Shown here: positions 22,685 to 32,459 of the stretch, piece by piece
Layout of the letters: each line of letters starts with the position of its first letter
How positions within the stretch are numbered: the stretch's first letter is position 1
NCBI RefSeq assembly: GCF_002082565.1
Contig: NZ_CP020562.1
Location: 186,001 to 250,000, forward strand
Length of the DNA: 64,000 nucleotides
Reading direction: 5' to 3'
From: Halomonas sp. GT
GTDB taxonomy: Bacteria; Pseudomonadota; Gammaproteobacteria; Pseudomonadales; Halomonadaceae
Position numbers and translations under genes: made by a program
Notes under the pieces: model-generated
Databases searched by the model: none
The model's input: only the letters and a program-made list of their open reading frames with translations
Told to the model about the DNA's origin: nothing

Positions 22685-23077
22685 ATGAGCATGCAAGACA
22701 CTCTGGCGGATATGTTTACTCGTATCCGCAATGCGCAGATGGCCACCAAGGAGACGGCTACCATGCCGTCCTCCAAGCTGAAAGTGGAAGTGGCCCGCGT
22801 GTTAAAGGAAGAAGGCTACATTACCGACTTTACGGTGGCTGAAGGCGTTAAACCCGAGCTGACCGTTACTCTCAAGTACTTTGAGGGTAAGCCGGTTATT
22901 GAGCACATTCAGCGGGTTTCCAAGCCGTCTCTGCGCCAGTACAAGGGCAAGGACAACCTGCCTAAGGTCGCCGATGGTCTGGGTATCGCGATTGTCACCA
23001 CCTCTAATGGTGTCATGACCGATCGTGCCGCGCGCCAAGCAGGCGTCGGTGGCGAAGTCATCTGCACCGTATTCTAG
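22685..23077 (+). CDS. rpsH: 30S ribosomal protein S8
   Basis: S8 organises the 16S central domain and in E. coli represses the spc operon by binding near the rplE start. The 130-aa product begins [18 protein letters not shown], matching the E. coli start; ATG 22685 rather than 22691 is preferred. Ends [11 protein letters not shown]. Confidence 0.98.
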   Translation: MSMQDTLADMFTRIRNAQMATKETATMPSSKLKVEVARVLKEEGYITDFTVAEGVKPELTVTLKYFEGKPVIEHIQRVSKPSLRQYKGKDNLPKVADGLGIAIVTTSNGVMTDRAARQAGVGGEVICTVF

Positions 23078-23086
23078 GAGGCTGGA

Positions 23087-23617
23087 ATGTCCCGCATAGC
23101 GAAATATCCGGTTAAAGTGCCTGCTGGTGTCGAGATTAAAATCGACGCTGGCCAGCTGACCGCCAAAGGCGGCCAGGGCACGCTATCTATGCCCATTCAC
23201 CAGGACGTGGTGATTGGTCAAGAAGATGGCCAGCTGACCTTCGCCCCGAGTGAGTCTGCCAAGAGCTGGGCAATGGCCGGTACTACCCGCGCCTTGGTTC
23301 AGAACCTGGTAACGGGCGTATCAGAGGGTTTCACAAAAACTCTCGAAATTGTAGGCGTCGGTTATCGTGCCCAAGCTAAGGGCCAGACGCTCAATCTTTC
23401 ACTGGGCTTCTCGCACCCGGTCGACTATGAACTGCCTAAGGGTGTCTCAGCGGAAACGCCGAAGAACACCGTGATCGTGCTGAAAAGCGCGGACAAGCAG
23501 ATGCTCGGCCAGTGCGCCGCGGAAATCCGCGCCTTCCGTCCCCCTGAGCCGTATAAAGGCAAGGGTGTTCGGTACGCCGACGAGCAGGTGCGTCGCAAAG
23601 AAGCCAAGAAGAAGTAA
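23087..23617 (+). CDS. rplF: 50S ribosomal protein L6
   Basis: L6 lies near the sarcin-ricin loop. The 176-aa product has two homologous domains and the C-terminal signature [26 protein letters not shown] precedes ATG 23087. Confidence 0.98.
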   Translation: MSRIAKYPVKVPAGVEIKIDAGQLTAKGGQGTLSMPIHQDVVIGQEDGQLTFAPSESAKSWAMAGTTRALVQNLVTGVSEGFTKTLEIVGVGYRAQAKGQTLNLSLGFSHPVDYELPKGVSAETPKNTVIVLKSADKQMLGQCAAEIRAFRPPEPYKGKGVRYADEQVRRKEAKKK

Positions 23618-23626
23618 GGCAGGGTT

Positions 23627-23977
23627 ATGAACGCGAAGAAAGAATCTCGTCTCCGTCGTGCCCGCCGCGCTCGCGCAAAGATCCGCGAGCTGGGCGTGTA
23701 TCGCCTGTGCGTCAACCGTACCCCGCGTCACATCTATGCGCAGATTATCTCGCCGGATGGTGGCAAAGTGCTAGCCAGTGCTTCTACGCTGGACAAAGCA
23801 CTGCGCGAGGGTGCGACCGGCAACGCAGAAGCCGCCTCTAAGGTTGGCGCTCTGATTGCTGAACGCGCTAAAGAAGCAGGCATCACCCAGGTGGCCTTCG
23901 ATCGTGCTGGCTTTAAGTATCACGGTCGCGTTAAGGCTCTGGCCGACGCCGCTCGTGAAGGCGGCCTGGAATTCTAA
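23627..23977 (+). CDS. rplR: 50S ribosomal protein L18
   Basis: L18 binds 5S rRNA with L5 and L25. The 116-aa product begins [21 protein letters not shown] and ends with the conserved [19 protein letters not shown]. Confidence 0.97.
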   Translation: MNAKKESRLRRARRARAKIRELGVYRLCVNRTPRHIYAQIISPDGGKVLASASTLDKALREGATGNAEAASKVGALIAERAKEAGITQVAFDRAGFKYHGRVKALADAAREGGLEF

Positions 23978-23988
23978 AGGGTTTTACG

Positions 23989-24489
23989 ATGGCGAAGAAC
24001 GAACAGCAAAGCGGTGATCTGCAAGAGAAGTTAGTGCAGGTTAACCGCGTCGCCAAGGTGGTCAAAGGTGGTCGTATTTTCGGCTTCACCGCGCTGACCG
24101 TCGTTGGTGATGGTAAAGGTCGTGTCGGTTTTGGTCGTGGCAAGGCGCGTGAAGTGCCTGTTGCGATTCAGAAAGCGATGGATCAAGCTCGTCGCAACAT
24201 GGTCAAGGTTAACCTTGCAGGCCATACGCTTCAGTACCCGATAAAAGCCCGTCACGGTGCTTCTAAGGTGTACATGCAGCCGGCCTCTGAAGGTACCGGT
24301 ATCATCGCTGGCGGTGCCATGCGCTCTGTACTAGAGCTCGCTGGTGTCCATGATGTACTGGCCAAGTGCTACGGTTCCACCAACCCGGTTAACGTGGTAC
24401 GAGCGACTGTTAAAGGTCTCTCCTCCATGCAAGCACCGGAAGACATTGCCGCTAAGCGCGGTCTGTCTGTCGAAGCGATCACGGGGTAA
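23989..24489 (+). CDS. rpsE: 30S ribosomal protein S5
   Basis: S5 acts in decoding accuracy and mRNA unwinding. The 166-aa product contains the S5 double-stranded RNA-binding domain ([20 protein letters not shown]) with the loop residues associated with spectinomycin binding, and the C-terminal domain ending SVEAITG. Confidence 0.98.
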   Translation: MAKNEQQSGDLQEKLVQVNRVAKVVKGGRIFGFTALTVVGDGKGRVGFGRGKAREVPVAIQKAMDQARRNMVKVNLAGHTLQYPIKARHGASKVYMQPASEGTGIIAGGAMRSVLELAGVHDVLAKCYGSTNPVNVVRATVKGLSSMQAPEDIAAKRGLSVEAITG

Positions 24490-24495
24490 GGCACC

Positions 24496-24678
24496 ATGGC
24501 AGCAACGATCAAGGTTACCCAGATCCGCAGCACCATCGGCGTTTTGCCCAAGCACAAGGCTACTATGAAGGGCCTGGGTCTGCGTCGCATCGGTCATACG
24601 GTTGAGCTGGAAGACACCCCTGCCGTACGCGGCATGATCCACAAGGTTAACTACCTTGTGCGCGTTGAGGGAGAGTAA
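24496..24678 (+). CDS. rpmD: 50S ribosomal protein L30
   Basis: Small 23S rRNA-binding protein, 60 aa, beginning [20 protein letters not shown] and including the family motif [16 protein letters not shown]. Gap to rpsE is 6 bp and to rplO 3 bp. Confidence 0.97.
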   Translation: MAATIKVTQIRSTIGVLPKHKATMKGLGLRRIGHTVELEDTPAVRGMIHKVNYLVRVEGE

Positions 24679-24681
24679 TCC

Positions 24682-25116
24682 ATGAAACTCAATACCCTGA
24701 GCCCAGCACCGGGCTCCAAACACGCTGAAAAGCGCGTTGGTCGTGGTATCGGCTCCGGTCTTGGTAAGACCGGTGGCCGTGGCCACAAAGGTCAGAAATC
24801 TCGCAGTGGCGGCAGCGTCAAGCCTGGTTTCGAAGGCGGTCAGATGCCATTACAGCGTCGTTTGCCGAAGTTTGGCTTTACGTCTGCTAAGTCTTTGGTA
24901 TCTGAAGAAGTACGTCTGGCTGAACTTGCCAAGGTTGCCGGTGACGAAGTCACTATGGAAACTCTGAAGCAAGCCAACGTGCTAAAGGATGCGACGCTTC
25001 ACGCGAAGATCATCCTTTCTGGCGAACTGAACAAGGCGGTTACCGTTCGTGGTATCAAGGTCACCAAAGGTGCCCGTGAAGCGATCGAAGCCGCCGGCGG
25101 CAAGGTAGAGGACTAA
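24682..25116 (+). CDS. rplO: 50S ribosomal protein L15
   Basis: L15 is a late-assembly 50S protein with a long glycine-rich N-terminal extension ([20 protein letters not shown]). The 144-aa product matches the E. coli length. Its stop abuts the secY start with no intervening base. Confidence 0.97.
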   Translation: MKLNTLSPAPGSKHAEKRVGRGIGSGLGKTGGRGHKGQKSRSGGSVKPGFEGGQMPLQRRLPKFGFTSAKSLVSEEVRLAELAKVAGDEVTMETLKQANVLKDATLHAKIILSGELNKAVTVRGIKVTKGAREAIEAAGGKVED

Positions 25117-26448
25117 ATGGCCAAGTCAGGAAATATGCCGGCGATGGGCAGCGGTCTGAGTGAACTGTGGGCGCGTTTGCGCTTCGTGCTCCTCGCCATC
25201 GTGGTGTACCGTATTGGTGCCCACATTCCCGTTCCCGGTATCAATCCTGACCAGCTTGCTGCCTTGTTTAGGGAGCAACAGGGCACCATTCTAGGCATGT
25301 TCAACATGTTCTCGGGTGGCGCCCTGGAGCGCATGAGCGTCCTCGCCCTGGGTATAATGCCCTACATTTCGGCGTCGATTATCATGCAGCTCATGACTGC
25401 GGTCTCCCCTCATCTTGAGCAGCTCAAGAAAGAGGGTGAGGCCGGCCGCCGCAAGATTAGCCAGTACACGCGCTACGGCACGGTGATACTGGCTTTCGTC
25501 CAGGCTACCGGTATGTCCGTCGGTCTGGCTAGCCAAGGCATCGCATACAGCGCTGACTTTAGCTTCTTTTTCACCGCCGTGATTACATTTGTATCAGGCG
25601 CGGTGTTTATGATGTGGCTAGGTGAGCAGATCACCGAGAAGGGCATCGGCAATGGTATTTCGCTGCTGATCTTCGCGGGGATTGTCGCTGGGCTGCCCAG
25701 TGCCGTTGGGCAAGCGTTCGAGCTTGCTCGTAATGAAGGTGCCTGGAATGTTCTTCCGCTGTTAGCGCTGTCAGTGCTAGGTATTGCTACCGTTGCGTTT
25801 GTGGTGTTCATTGAGCGCGGTCAACGCCGCTTGAAAGTGAACTATCCCAGGCGACAGGTCGGCAATAAGATGTATGCAGGCCAAAGCAGCTACCTGCCTT
25901 TGAAAGTGAATATGGCTGGTGTTATTCCAGCAATCTTCGCCTCCAGTATTTTGCTCTTCCCGGCCTCTATTGGTCAGTGGGTAGGTGCTGGCGAAGGAAT
26001 GGAGTGGTTACAGCGTGCATCACAAGCGTTAGGTCCCGGCCAACCGCTTTACATCTTGCTTTTCGCGGCGGCAGTGGTATTCTTCTGCTTCTTTTACACA
26101 GCGCTGGTCTTCAACCCCAAGGATGTGGCTGACAATCTTAAAAAGTCAGGCGCCTTCCTGCCGGGCATTCGCCCCGGCGAGCAGACCGCTCGCTATATCG
26201 ATAAAGTAATGACTCGTCTTACTTTGTTCGGTGCCTTGTATATCACTGCGGTTTCCTTGATGCCCCAGTTCTTGATTGTTGCGTGGAACGTACCGTTTTT
26301 CTTCGGTGGAACTTCGCTTCTGATCGTGGTTGTGGTCATCATGGACTTCATGGCCCAGGTGCAGTCGCATCTCATGTCGCATCAATATGACTCGGTGATG
26401 AAGAAGTCCAACCTGAAAGGCTACGGTAGCGGCGGCATTATGCGCTGA
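25117..26448 (+). CDS. secY: Protein translocase subunit SecY
   Basis: SecY is the inner-membrane pore of the Sec translocon (with SecE and SecG). The 443-aa product has ten hydrophobic segments, the cytoplasmic loop [11 protein letters not shown], the plug region ([22 protein letters not shown]) and the C5 loop with [20 protein letters not shown] that binds the ribosome and SecA. It is translationally coupled to rplO and last-but-one gene of the spc group. Confidence 0.98.
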   Translation: MAKSGNMPAMGSGLSELWARLRFVLLAIVVYRIGAHIPVPGINPDQLAALFREQQGTILGMFNMFSGGALERMSVLALGIMPYISASIIMQLMTAVSPHLEQLKKEGEAGRRKISQYTRYGTVILAFVQATGMSVGLASQGIAYSADFSFFFTAVITFVSGAVFMMWLGEQITEKGIGNGISLLIFAGIVAGLPSAVGQAFELARNEGAWNVLPLLALSVLGIATVAFVVFIERGQRRLKVNYPRRQVGNKMYAGQSSYLPLKVNMAGVIPAIFASSILLFPASIGQWVGAGEGMEWLQRASQALGPGQPLYILLFAAAVVFFCFFYTALVFNPKDVADNLKKSGAFLPGIRPGEQTARYIDKVMTRLTLFGALYITAVSLMPQFLIVAWNVPFFFGGTSLLIVVVVIMDFMAQVQSHLMSHQYDSVMKKSNLKGYGSGGIMR

Positions 26449-26476
26449 GGCGCGCCGTTGCGATTTGGAGAGAACG

Positions 26477-26590
26477 ATGAAAGTTCGAGCTTCCGTAAAG
26501 AAGATGTGCCGTAATTGTAAGATCATTCGTCGCAATGGCGCTGTCCGCGTCATTTGCATCGAACCGCGGCACAAGCAGCGCCAGGGTTAA
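26477..26590 (+). CDS. rpmJ: 50S ribosomal protein L36
   Basis: This 37-aa gene begins [15 protein letters not shown], with GGAGAGAACG before the ATG. Four zinc ligands are visible (C11, C14, C27, H32), so it is the zinc-binding C+ form. It lies between secY and rpsM exactly as in E. coli, where L36 closes the spc operon. L36 is a late 50S protein near the GTPase centre. The window's zinc uptake operon is unlinked. Confidence 0.96.
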   Translation: MKVRASVKKMCRNCKIIRRNGAVRVICIEPRHKQRQG

Positions 26591-26618
26591 TACCTGGGTT
26601 GTTTTTAAGCGGGTGCCG

Positions 26619-26655
26619 GCATACCCCTTGCCATAAGGCTTATAAAGGGGTATGC
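26619..26655 (+). other. Alpha-operon leader hairpin (upstream of rpsM)
   Basis: GCATACCCCTT (26619-26629) is perfectly complementary to AAGGGGTATGC (26645-26655), and the loop contains a further GCC/GGC pairing (26630-26632/26637-26639). It lies in the 123-bp rpmJ-rpsM gap. In E. coli the alpha mRNA leader folds into a pseudoknot bound by S4. Whether this element is that target, an attenuator, or an mRNA 3' end is unresolved; no T-run directly follows. Confidence 0.6.
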
Positions 26656-26713
26656 TGTTGCGCCTTTTGTAGATGAATAAACGAGCAAGCCGCTCAAATT
26701 TCGGAGTAAGCTG

Positions 26714-27070
26714 ATGGCCCGTATTGCAGGCGTCAATATCCCGGACAACAAGCATGCGGCGATCTCGCTGACCTATATCTTCGGGATTGGCCGTACCCGC
26801 GCTCAGCACGTTTGTGCTGCTGCCGGTATCGCGCCTACTACCAAGATCCAGGATCTGTCTAGCGATGAGCTGGATACCCTGCGTTCTGAAGTTGGTAAGT
26901 ACACCGTAGAAGGCGACCTTCGTCGTGATGTTACGCTTAACATTAAGCGTCTCATGGACTTAGGCTGCTACCGTGGTCTGCGTCATCGTCGTAGTCTTCC
27001 GCTGCGTGGTCAGCGGACTAAGACTAACGCGCGTACCCGTAAGGGCCCGCGTAAGCCGATCCGCAAATAA
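26714..27070 (+). CDS. rpsM: 30S ribosomal protein S13
   Basis: S13 forms intersubunit bridges B1a/B1b and contacts P-site tRNA through its basic tail ([18 protein letters not shown]). The 118-aa product has the helix-two-turn-helix motif near residues 14-40 and the signature [20 protein letters not shown]. Confidence 0.98.
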   Translation: MARIAGVNIPDNKHAAISLTYIFGIGRTRAQHVCAAAGIAPTTKIQDLSSDELDTLRSEVGKYTVEGDLRRDVTLNIKRLMDLGCYRGLRHRRSLPLRGQRTKTNARTRKGPRKPIRK

Positions 27071-27122
27071 CACGCAGGCTCTTTAATAGAGAGCTGACGT
27101 TAAGACAGGAATAGACATCAAC

Positions 27123-27509
27123 ATGGCTAACCCGCGTAGTAACCGTAAAAAGGTTAAAAAGCAGGTAGTGGACGCCGTAGCGCATATCCACGCCTCTTTT
27201 AACAACACGATCGTGACGATCACAGACCGCCAGGGCAACGCTCTTTCTTGGGCGACAGCCGGTGGTTCGGGTTTTCGTGGTTCTCGCAAGAGCACCCCGT
27301 TCGCTGCTCAAGTGGCAAGCGAGCGTGCAGCAACTGCTGCAGCCGAGTATGGTGTGAAAAACGTAGACGTGCTGGTCAAAGGCCCCGGTCCCGGCCGTGA
27401 ATCCGCCGTGCGCGCTCTCAATGCCGCCGGCTTCCGCGTGCAAAGCATCACTGACGCGACGCCCATTCCCCATAATGGCTGCCGTCCGCCTAAGAAACGC
27501 CGCGTTTAA
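27123..27509 (+). CDS. rpsK: 30S ribosomal protein S11
   Basis: S11 is a platform protein at the mRNA exit side. The 128-aa product has the conserved [20 protein letters not shown] and C-terminal [12 protein letters not shown]. Confidence 0.98.
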   Translation: MANPRSNRKKVKKQVVDAVAHIHASFNNTIVTITDRQGNALSWATAGGSGFRGSRKSTPFAAQVASERAATAAAEYGVKNVDVLVKGPGPGRESAVRALNAAGFRVQSITDATPIPHNGCRPPKKRRV

Positions 27510-27521
27510 GGAGACAGATTC

Positions 27522-28142
27522 ATGGCTCGTTATATTGGACCGAAGTGCAAACTGTCTCGTCGTGAAGGCACCGACCTCTTTTTAAAGAGCGGTGTTACTC
27601 CCTTCGAGAAAAAGTGTAAATCCGAGCAAATCCCGGGTGTACACGGCCAGCGTCGTCAGCGTCTTTCCGACTACGGCTTGCAGCTTCGTGAGAAGCAAAA
27701 AGTACGCCGTATGTATGGCGTACTCGAAAAGCAGTTCCGCAACTACTACAAAGAAGCCGCTCGCCTGAAAGGTGCGACTGGTGAAGTATTGTTGCAGTTG
27801 CTTGAATCCCGACTGGATAACGTCGTCTACCGCATGGGCTTTGGCTCGACTCGCTCTGAAGCGCGTCAGCTGGTCAGCCACAAGGCGATTTCCGTGAACG
27901 GCCGCACCGTTAACGTTGCTTCCTACCAAGTGAAGCCCGGTGACGTTGTTTCTGTTCGCGAAAAGGCGAAGAACCAAGCACGTATTCAACACTCGTTGAC
28001 CATTGCGGCCAACCGTGGCGATATCGCTTGGATCGAAATCGACGCCAAGAAGATGGAAGGCACTTTCAAGGCTCTGCCTGAACGCGGTGACCTGACTGCC
28101 GACATCAACGAAAACCTGATCGTCGAGCTGTACTCCAAGTAA
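27522..28142 (+). CDS. rpsD: 30S ribosomal protein S4
   Basis: S4 is a primary 16S rRNA binder, an accuracy protein and, in E. coli, the alpha-operon repressor. The 206-aa product begins [19 protein letters not shown] and has an S4 RNA-binding domain ([20 protein letters not shown]) at about residues 95-155. Confidence 0.98.
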   Translation: MARYIGPKCKLSRREGTDLFLKSGVTPFEKKCKSEQIPGVHGQRRQRLSDYGLQLREKQKVRRMYGVLEKQFRNYYKEAARLKGATGEVLLQLLESRLDNVVYRMGFGSTRSEARQLVSHKAISVNGRTVNVASYQVKPGDVVSVREKAKNQARIQHSLTIAANRGDIAWIEIDAKKMEGTFKALPERGDLTADINENLIVELYSK

Positions 28143-28174
28143 GCAGTTTGATTTACATTTCTGCTTCTTGAGAC

Positions 28175-28206
28175 CTGGGCGGGGTAGCAAAGCTAACCGC
28201 CCAGAT
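28175..28206 (+). other. Strong hairpin between rpsD and rpoA
   Basis: CTGGGCGG (28175-28182) pairs perfectly with the last eight bases of the element (CCGCCCAG), and an inner TAGC/GCTA pairing closes an AAA loop (28185-28195). It sits in the 125-bp rpsD-rpoA gap, 62 bp before rpoA. No T-run follows. It may be a processing or partial attenuation site adjusting RpoA output relative to S4. Confidence 0.6.
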
Positions 28207-28267
28207 GCTCTTGAGTAGTGTGCTCTAGAGTACTCAGTATCCGTTTGGCAGCCTGAAAGGTGTTCAT

Positions 28268-29263
28268 ATGCAGCGTTCAGTGACAGAGTTTCTTCGTCCT
28301 CGTGACATCAAGGTCGAAGAAATCAGCGCACATCATGCCAAAATCGTTCTCGAACCGTTCGAGCGCGGCTTTGGTCACACCCTGGGGAATGCACTTCGTC
28401 GCATTCTGCTTTCGTCCATGCCCGGCGCTGCCGTGGTAGAGGCTGAAATTGCCGGTGTAGAGCACGAATACAGTGCGCTCGAAGGGGTGCAGGAAGATGT
28501 CATCGAAATCCTCCTGAACTTGAAAGATGTTGCGATCAAGATGCACAGCCGCGATGAGGCGGTGCTCTCGCTGAACAAGCAGGGCCCAGCTGTCGTCACC
28601 GCTGGCGACATTGCGCTTGATCATAGCGTCGAAATCGTCAACCCGGATCACGTCATTGCTCATGTCAATGAAGGTGCCGAGCTGAAAATTCAGCTTAAGG
28701 TAGCGCTGGGTCGTGGTTACGAACCGGCTGACGCTCGTGGCTCTGATGAAGAGACACGTGCAATTGGCCGCCTGCAGCTGGATGCCACCTTCAGCCCTGT
28801 TCGCCGTGTTTCCTATTCGGTTGAAGCCGCTCGTGTTGAGCAGCGCACCGACCTCGATAAGCTAATTATCGATCTGGAAACCGACGGTACACTGGATCCG
28901 GAAGAGGCTATCCGTCGCAGTGCGACCATTCTGCAAGAGCAGCTGGCCGCCTTCGTCGACCTGGAAGCTGATAAAGAGCAGGAAGTCGAAGAGGAAGAGG
29001 ATCTTGTTGATCCTATCCTATTGCGCCCCGTAGACGATCTTGAGTTGACAGTTCGCAGCGCTAACTGCCTAAAAGCCGAGAATATTTACTATATTGGTGA
29101 TCTTATCCAGCGCACTGAAGTTGAGCTGCTGAAGACGCCTAATCTTGGTAAAAAGTCTTTGAATGAAATCAAAGACGTATTGGCAGCGCGCGGCTTGTCC
29201 CTCGGCATGCGGTTGGAAAATTGGCCACCCGCTAGCCTGAAGGACGACAAGGCCTCCGCGTGA
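28268..29263 (+). CDS. rpoA: DNA-directed RNA polymerase subunit alpha
   Basis: RpoA dimerises to start core assembly and its C-terminal domain contacts UP elements and activators. The 331-aa product (E. coli 329) has the N-terminal dimerisation part ([20 protein letters not shown]) and the alphaCTD ([19 protein letters not shown] ... [18 protein letters not shown]). The linker (about residues 237-250) is strongly acidic. RBS GAAAGGTG precedes ATG 28268. Confidence 0.98.
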   Translation: MQRSVTEFLRPRDIKVEEISAHHAKIVLEPFERGFGHTLGNALRRILLSSMPGAAVVEAEIAGVEHEYSALEGVQEDVIEILLNLKDVAIKMHSRDEAVLSLNKQGPAVVTAGDIALDHSVEIVNPDHVIAHVNEGAELKIQLKVALGRGYEPADARGSDEETRAIGRLQLDATFSPVRRVSYSVEAARVEQRTDLDKLIIDLETDGTLDPEEAIRRSATILQEQLAAFVDLEADKEQEVEEEEDLVDPILLRPVDDLELTVRSANCLKAENIYYIGDLIQRTEVELLKTPNLGKKSLNEIKDVLAARGLSLGMRLENWPPASLKDDKASA

Positions 29264-29302
29264 GTGTCGACTCGAGTCCCAGTTTGGTAAGGAATTACAA
29301 CC

Positions 29303-29689
29303 ATGCGTCATCGTAAGAGTGGTCGTCATCTGAATCGTACCAGCTCGCATCGTCAGGCCATGTTTAAGAACATGTCTGTCTCGCTGGTCGAACATGAAGT
29401 CATTAAGACAACCCTGCCTAAGGCCAAGGAATTGCGTCGCGTTATCGAGCCGCTAATTACCCTAGCCAAGCAGGATAGCGTTGCAAATCGTCGTTTGGCG
29501 TTTGCCCGTACGCGCTCCAAAGAAGCCGTCGGTAAACTGTTTAACGAGCTAGGTCCGCGTTATGCCGAGCGTCCGGGTGGTTATATCCGTATTCTCAAGT
29601 GCGGTTACCGCACAGGCGACAACGCGCCTATGGCGTTCGTTGAGCTAGTTGACCGTCCGGTTGTTGAAGAAGCAGCTGCAGAAGAGTAA
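29303..29689 (+). CDS. rplQ: 50S ribosomal protein L17
   Basis: L17 lies near the tunnel exit. The 128-aa product begins [20 protein letters not shown] and ends with a short acidic tail (VVEEAAAEE). Last gene of the ribosomal cluster, followed by a strong terminator. Confidence 0.98.
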   Translation: MRHRKSGRHLNRTSSHRQAMFKNMSVSLVEHEVIKTTLPKAKELRRVIEPLITLAKQDSVANRRLAFARTRSKEAVGKLFNELGPRYAERPGGYIRILKCGYRTGDNAPMAFVELVDRPVVEEAAAEE

Positions 29690-29721
29690 GTCTTTGCGTT
29701 GTTGCTCAACAAAAATGAAAG

Positions 29722-29747
29722 CCGACCCGTTAGGGTCGGTTTTTTTT
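29722..29747 (+). terminator. Rho-independent terminator after rplQ
   Basis: CCGACCC (29722-29728), loop GTTA, GGGTCGG (29733-29739) and eight T residues. It ends the alpha operon. Confidence 0.95.
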
Positions 29748-29890
29748 GGTCTATTCATTGCGTTTTCAACTTATATACTGCTTTCTTAATTCACTTGCCG
29801 AGTTACCGTGCTAGTCTTAGATTTCTTAGTATGGCAAGTAGATTGATGGTTGGTAGTGTGACATCACAGCAAAACAAGAAAGGGGCATGT

Positions 29891-31309
29891 ATGGCAACAA
29901 GGGGAATATGCGCAACGATAGTCACGCGTTGGTGGCTTCCGCTGTCTTTAATGGTAGTGCTGCTAGGCGCGATATCGAGTGCTCATGCAAATCCGCGTTA
30001 TGCTGGCATGGTTGTGGATTTGGAAAACGGAGAGGTCTTGTACGCCGAGAATGCCGATGAGCGTCGCTACCCCGCATCGTTAACCAAAATGATGACGCTT
30101 TATCTTATGTTTGAAGCATTGGAAAGTGGTCAGCTTAGTCTTAATCAGCCGCTTCCTGTGTCTGCTCAAGCTGCCGCCATGCCTGCTGTAAAACTGTGGC
30201 TTTCTGCAGGAAGTACGATTCCTGTTGATTCTGCTATTCGTGCGTTGGCGGTGCGTTCTGCGAATGATGTTGCTGTCGTGGTTGCTGAGGCGTTAGGTGG
30301 TAGTGAGCAACGCTTTGCTCAGTTGATGACCGCAAAAGCTCGCGAGCTAGGCATGAATGCCACTACATTCCGCAATGCCTCTGGTCTACCTGATGACCAG
30401 CAAGTCACCACGGCACGGGATATGGTGACGCTCTCTGTACGCGTGATGCAGGATTTTCCACAGTATTACCACTACTTTGGGCTGCAGGAGTTCACCTATC
30501 GTGGAACCCGGCACACCAGCCATAATCGCTTAGTGAAAAACTACCCCGGTGCAGATGGCCTTAAAACTGGCTTTATTCGCGCGTCAGGTTTCAACGTGGC
30601 GACAACGGCTGTTCACGGGGATCGCCGCTTAGTAGGCATCGTAATGGGTGGTTTTAGTGGAGCTTCTCGTGACACTCATATGGCGAATTTGTTAGACCGT
30701 AGCTTTGCTCGTGCAGCGCTGCGTGACCAGCAAACGTGGCTGGCGAATACTAATTTTTCTAGCGAGTTTATGGCTTTTTCTGGCACGCCTAGCCAACGTC
30801 CCGTACCGACACCGCCAGCCTCTAATCGTCCTGTCATGGCGAGTAATGAATCGGCTGTGAATAATTTAACGGCTTCCAATCATTTGGCAGCGACAACACT
30901 TTCTCCTTCACCAGCGTCTGCCCCAGCTGTTGAAATTGAAGATCGTCTTGCGCGTTCCATGGAGGCACCGACAGAAACTTCTGTCACCCGTACACCAGAT
31001 CCGGTGAATGCTTTTATTGAACGTGAGCGCGAGTTGGCGGCTACGCCACAGCGGTCTGTTACCGCTGGTGGCTGGGGTATCCAGGTAGGAGCCTTTAGCC
31101 AAGCGGCGCGAGCAGAGCAGTTGGCACGGCAGGCTGCCCAACGCCTCCCTCATGAAGTGGGTGGACGGGTTGCTATCGATACCTTAGGTGGTCAAACGCC
31201 GGTATTCCGTGCTCGTGTTGTCGCTTTGGATGAAGCGCGCGCCAGACGCGCCTGTAGAACGCTCCAAGCGCAGGGGATGGAGTGCATGGTGGTCAACGCA
31301 AGCTTGTAA
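29891..31309 (+). CDS. D-alanyl-D-alanine carboxypeptidase (peptidase S11) with SPOR domain
   Basis: Low-molecular-mass penicillin-binding protein that trims the terminal D-Ala of peptidoglycan pentapeptides in the periplasm. The start at ATG 29891 (AAAGGGG upstream) gives 472 aa; a longer in-frame reading to 29699 crosses the rplQ terminator and is rejected. A signal peptide ends near AHA-NPRYAG. Catalytic motifs are SLTK, SAN and KTG (in GLKTGFIRASG). A Ser/Pro/Thr-rich linker (about residues 300-380) leads to a C-terminal SPOR domain (WGIQVGAFSQAARAEQLARQ), which binds denuded septal glycan. The fusion resembles DacA/DacC-type enzymes with SPOR tails known in several proteobacteria. Its own terminator follows. 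Confidence 0.92.
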   Translation: MATRGICATIVTRWWLPLSLMVVLLGAISSAHANPRYAGMVVDLENGEVLYAENADERRYPASLTKMMTLYLMFEALESGQLSLNQPLPVSAQAAAMPAVKLWLSAGSTIPVDSAIRALAVRSANDVAVVVAEALGGSEQRFAQLMTAKARELGMNATTFRNASGLPDDQQVTTARDMVTLSVRVMQDFPQYYHYFGLQEFTYRGTRHTSHNRLVKNYPGADGLKTGFIRASGFNVATTAVHGDRRLVGIVMGGFSGASRDTHMANLLDRSFARAALRDQQTWLANTNFSSEFMAFSGTPSQRPVPTPPASNRPVMASNESAVNNLTASNHLAATTLSPSPASAPAVEIEDRLARSMEAPTETSVTRTPDPVNAFIERERELAATPQRSVTAGGWGIQVGAFSQAARAEQLARQAAQRLPHEVGGRVAIDTLGGQTPVFRARVVALDEARARRACRTLQAQGMECMVVNASL

Positions 31310-31328
31310 AGCCACGTTAGATACGCAA

Positions 31329-31359
31329 CCCCGCCAGTGACACATTGGCGGGGTTTTTT
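31329..31359 (+). terminator. Rho-independent terminator after the carboxypeptidase gene
   Basis: CCCCGCCA (31329-31336) pairs with TGGCGGGG (31346-31353), followed by six T residues. Confidence 0.92.
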
Positions 31360-31412
31360 ATTAGTTATTTAATCCCGGCTGATAAAGTGTCTGTAGGGTA
31401 AAGGAGAGCGTC

Positions 31413-32288
31413 GTGACAACGTCGTTAAAAGGTATCCTGTGCATGTGTTTAGGGGTTCTGTTCTTAGCGCTTGGTGACGCTGTATCGAAGTGGCTAGGCG
31501 AAGTACATTCGCCACTACAGATTATTTTCTTTCGTACACTCGTGTCATTACCGCTCATTGCCCTGTTAGCGCATTTTGCGGGAGGGTTGCGCAAGTTGTA
31601 TACCAAACGTCCCCGTGTACACCTTTTAAGAGGATTAATTTATACCGCTACAATGGTGTGTTTTGTCTGGGGACTAACCCTATTGCCACTCGCAGAGGCT
31701 ACGGCAATCGCTTTTGTGGCACCTTTGTTTGTAACGTTGCTTTCAGTGCCGTTACTTGGCGAGCGGATTGATCCACCCGTATTAATAGCGTCGTTAGTTG
31801 GCTTTGCAGGCGTGCTGATTGTGGTTCGCCCCGGTGGTGATGCTTTCCAGCTCGGTACGCTAACCCTCTTGGGAGCCGCTTTCTTTTATGCGCTAATGAT
31901 GATTACTGCGCGGCGCTATGGCGCTCGGGAGCACCTGTGGGCAATGGTGTTCTATATGACGTTAGTGCCCTTTATCGTCACTACGTTGAGTTTGCCCTGG
32001 GTTTGGCAAACCCCAGAGCCTTGGCACTGGCTTGGTTTTTTGGCTGCCGGTGTTTTGGGTATTGGAGCGACTGCGTTTATTACGCTGGCATTTCGCTTTG
32101 CCCCTGCGGCGATTGCCGCTCCATTTGATTACACGGCGATGCTGTGGGCGGTGCTGCTCGGCTGGTGGTTCTGGGGAGAGCTGCCCGATTTGTGGGTATG
32201 GGTGGGCAGCGTGCTGATTATGGGTAGCGGATTAGCAATTGCTTACCATGACCGTCGCACGACGCTGAAACCCCGCCCAACGGCTTAA
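31413..32288 (+). CDS. EamA/DMT-superfamily transporter
   Basis: Inner-membrane permease of the drug/metabolite transporter superfamily; substrate unknown. GTG start at 31413 with AAGGAGAG upstream. The 291-aa product has about ten hydrophobic segments arranged as two EamA repeats (first ending near LLGERI, second ending near GELPDLWVWVGS). Family members export amino acids, nucleotides or drugs, or import S-adenosylmethionine or sialic acid; the sequence alone does not decide. No obvious operon partner. Confidence 0.9.
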   Translation: MTTSLKGILCMCLGVLFLALGDAVSKWLGEVHSPLQIIFFRTLVSLPLIALLAHFAGGLRKLYTKRPRVHLLRGLIYTATMVCFVWGLTLLPLAEATAIAFVAPLFVTLLSVPLLGERIDPPVLIASLVGFAGVLIVVRPGGDAFQLGTLTLLGAAFFYALMMITARRYGAREHLWAMVFYMTLVPFIVTTLSLPWVWQTPEPWHWLGFLAAGVLGIGATAFITLAFRFAPAAIAAPFDYTAMLWAVLLGWWFWGELPDLWVWVGSVLIMGSGLAIAYHDRRTTLKPRPTA

Positions 32289-32376
32289 AACGCGGCTGTT
32301 ACTAATCGTCGTATGCGTCAAAAGAGGCTTGTGGTCATTACTTTTTGATCTGGGTCAGCAAAGTAGATAGCTGAGC

Positions 32377-32404
32377 AAGACAGGCTGTTTGAGCTGGTTA
32401 TAAT
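32377..32404 (+). promoter_or_regulatory. Likely sigma70 promoter of trhP
   Basis: AAGACA (32377-32382) and TATAAT (32399-32404), 16-bp spacing, 56 bp upstream of the trhP start. The -35 is weak (4 of 6). Confidence 0.6.
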
Positions 32405-32459
32405 CCGGCACTTTCATCACTGCGCCCGTGCGCCATCGTCCTGATAACGGTGACTGTCT

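Noticed and set aside
29699..29890. Upstream extension of the carboxypeptidase gene
   Set aside because: It reads through the rplQ terminator hairpin and would place the signal peptide more than 60 residues inside.
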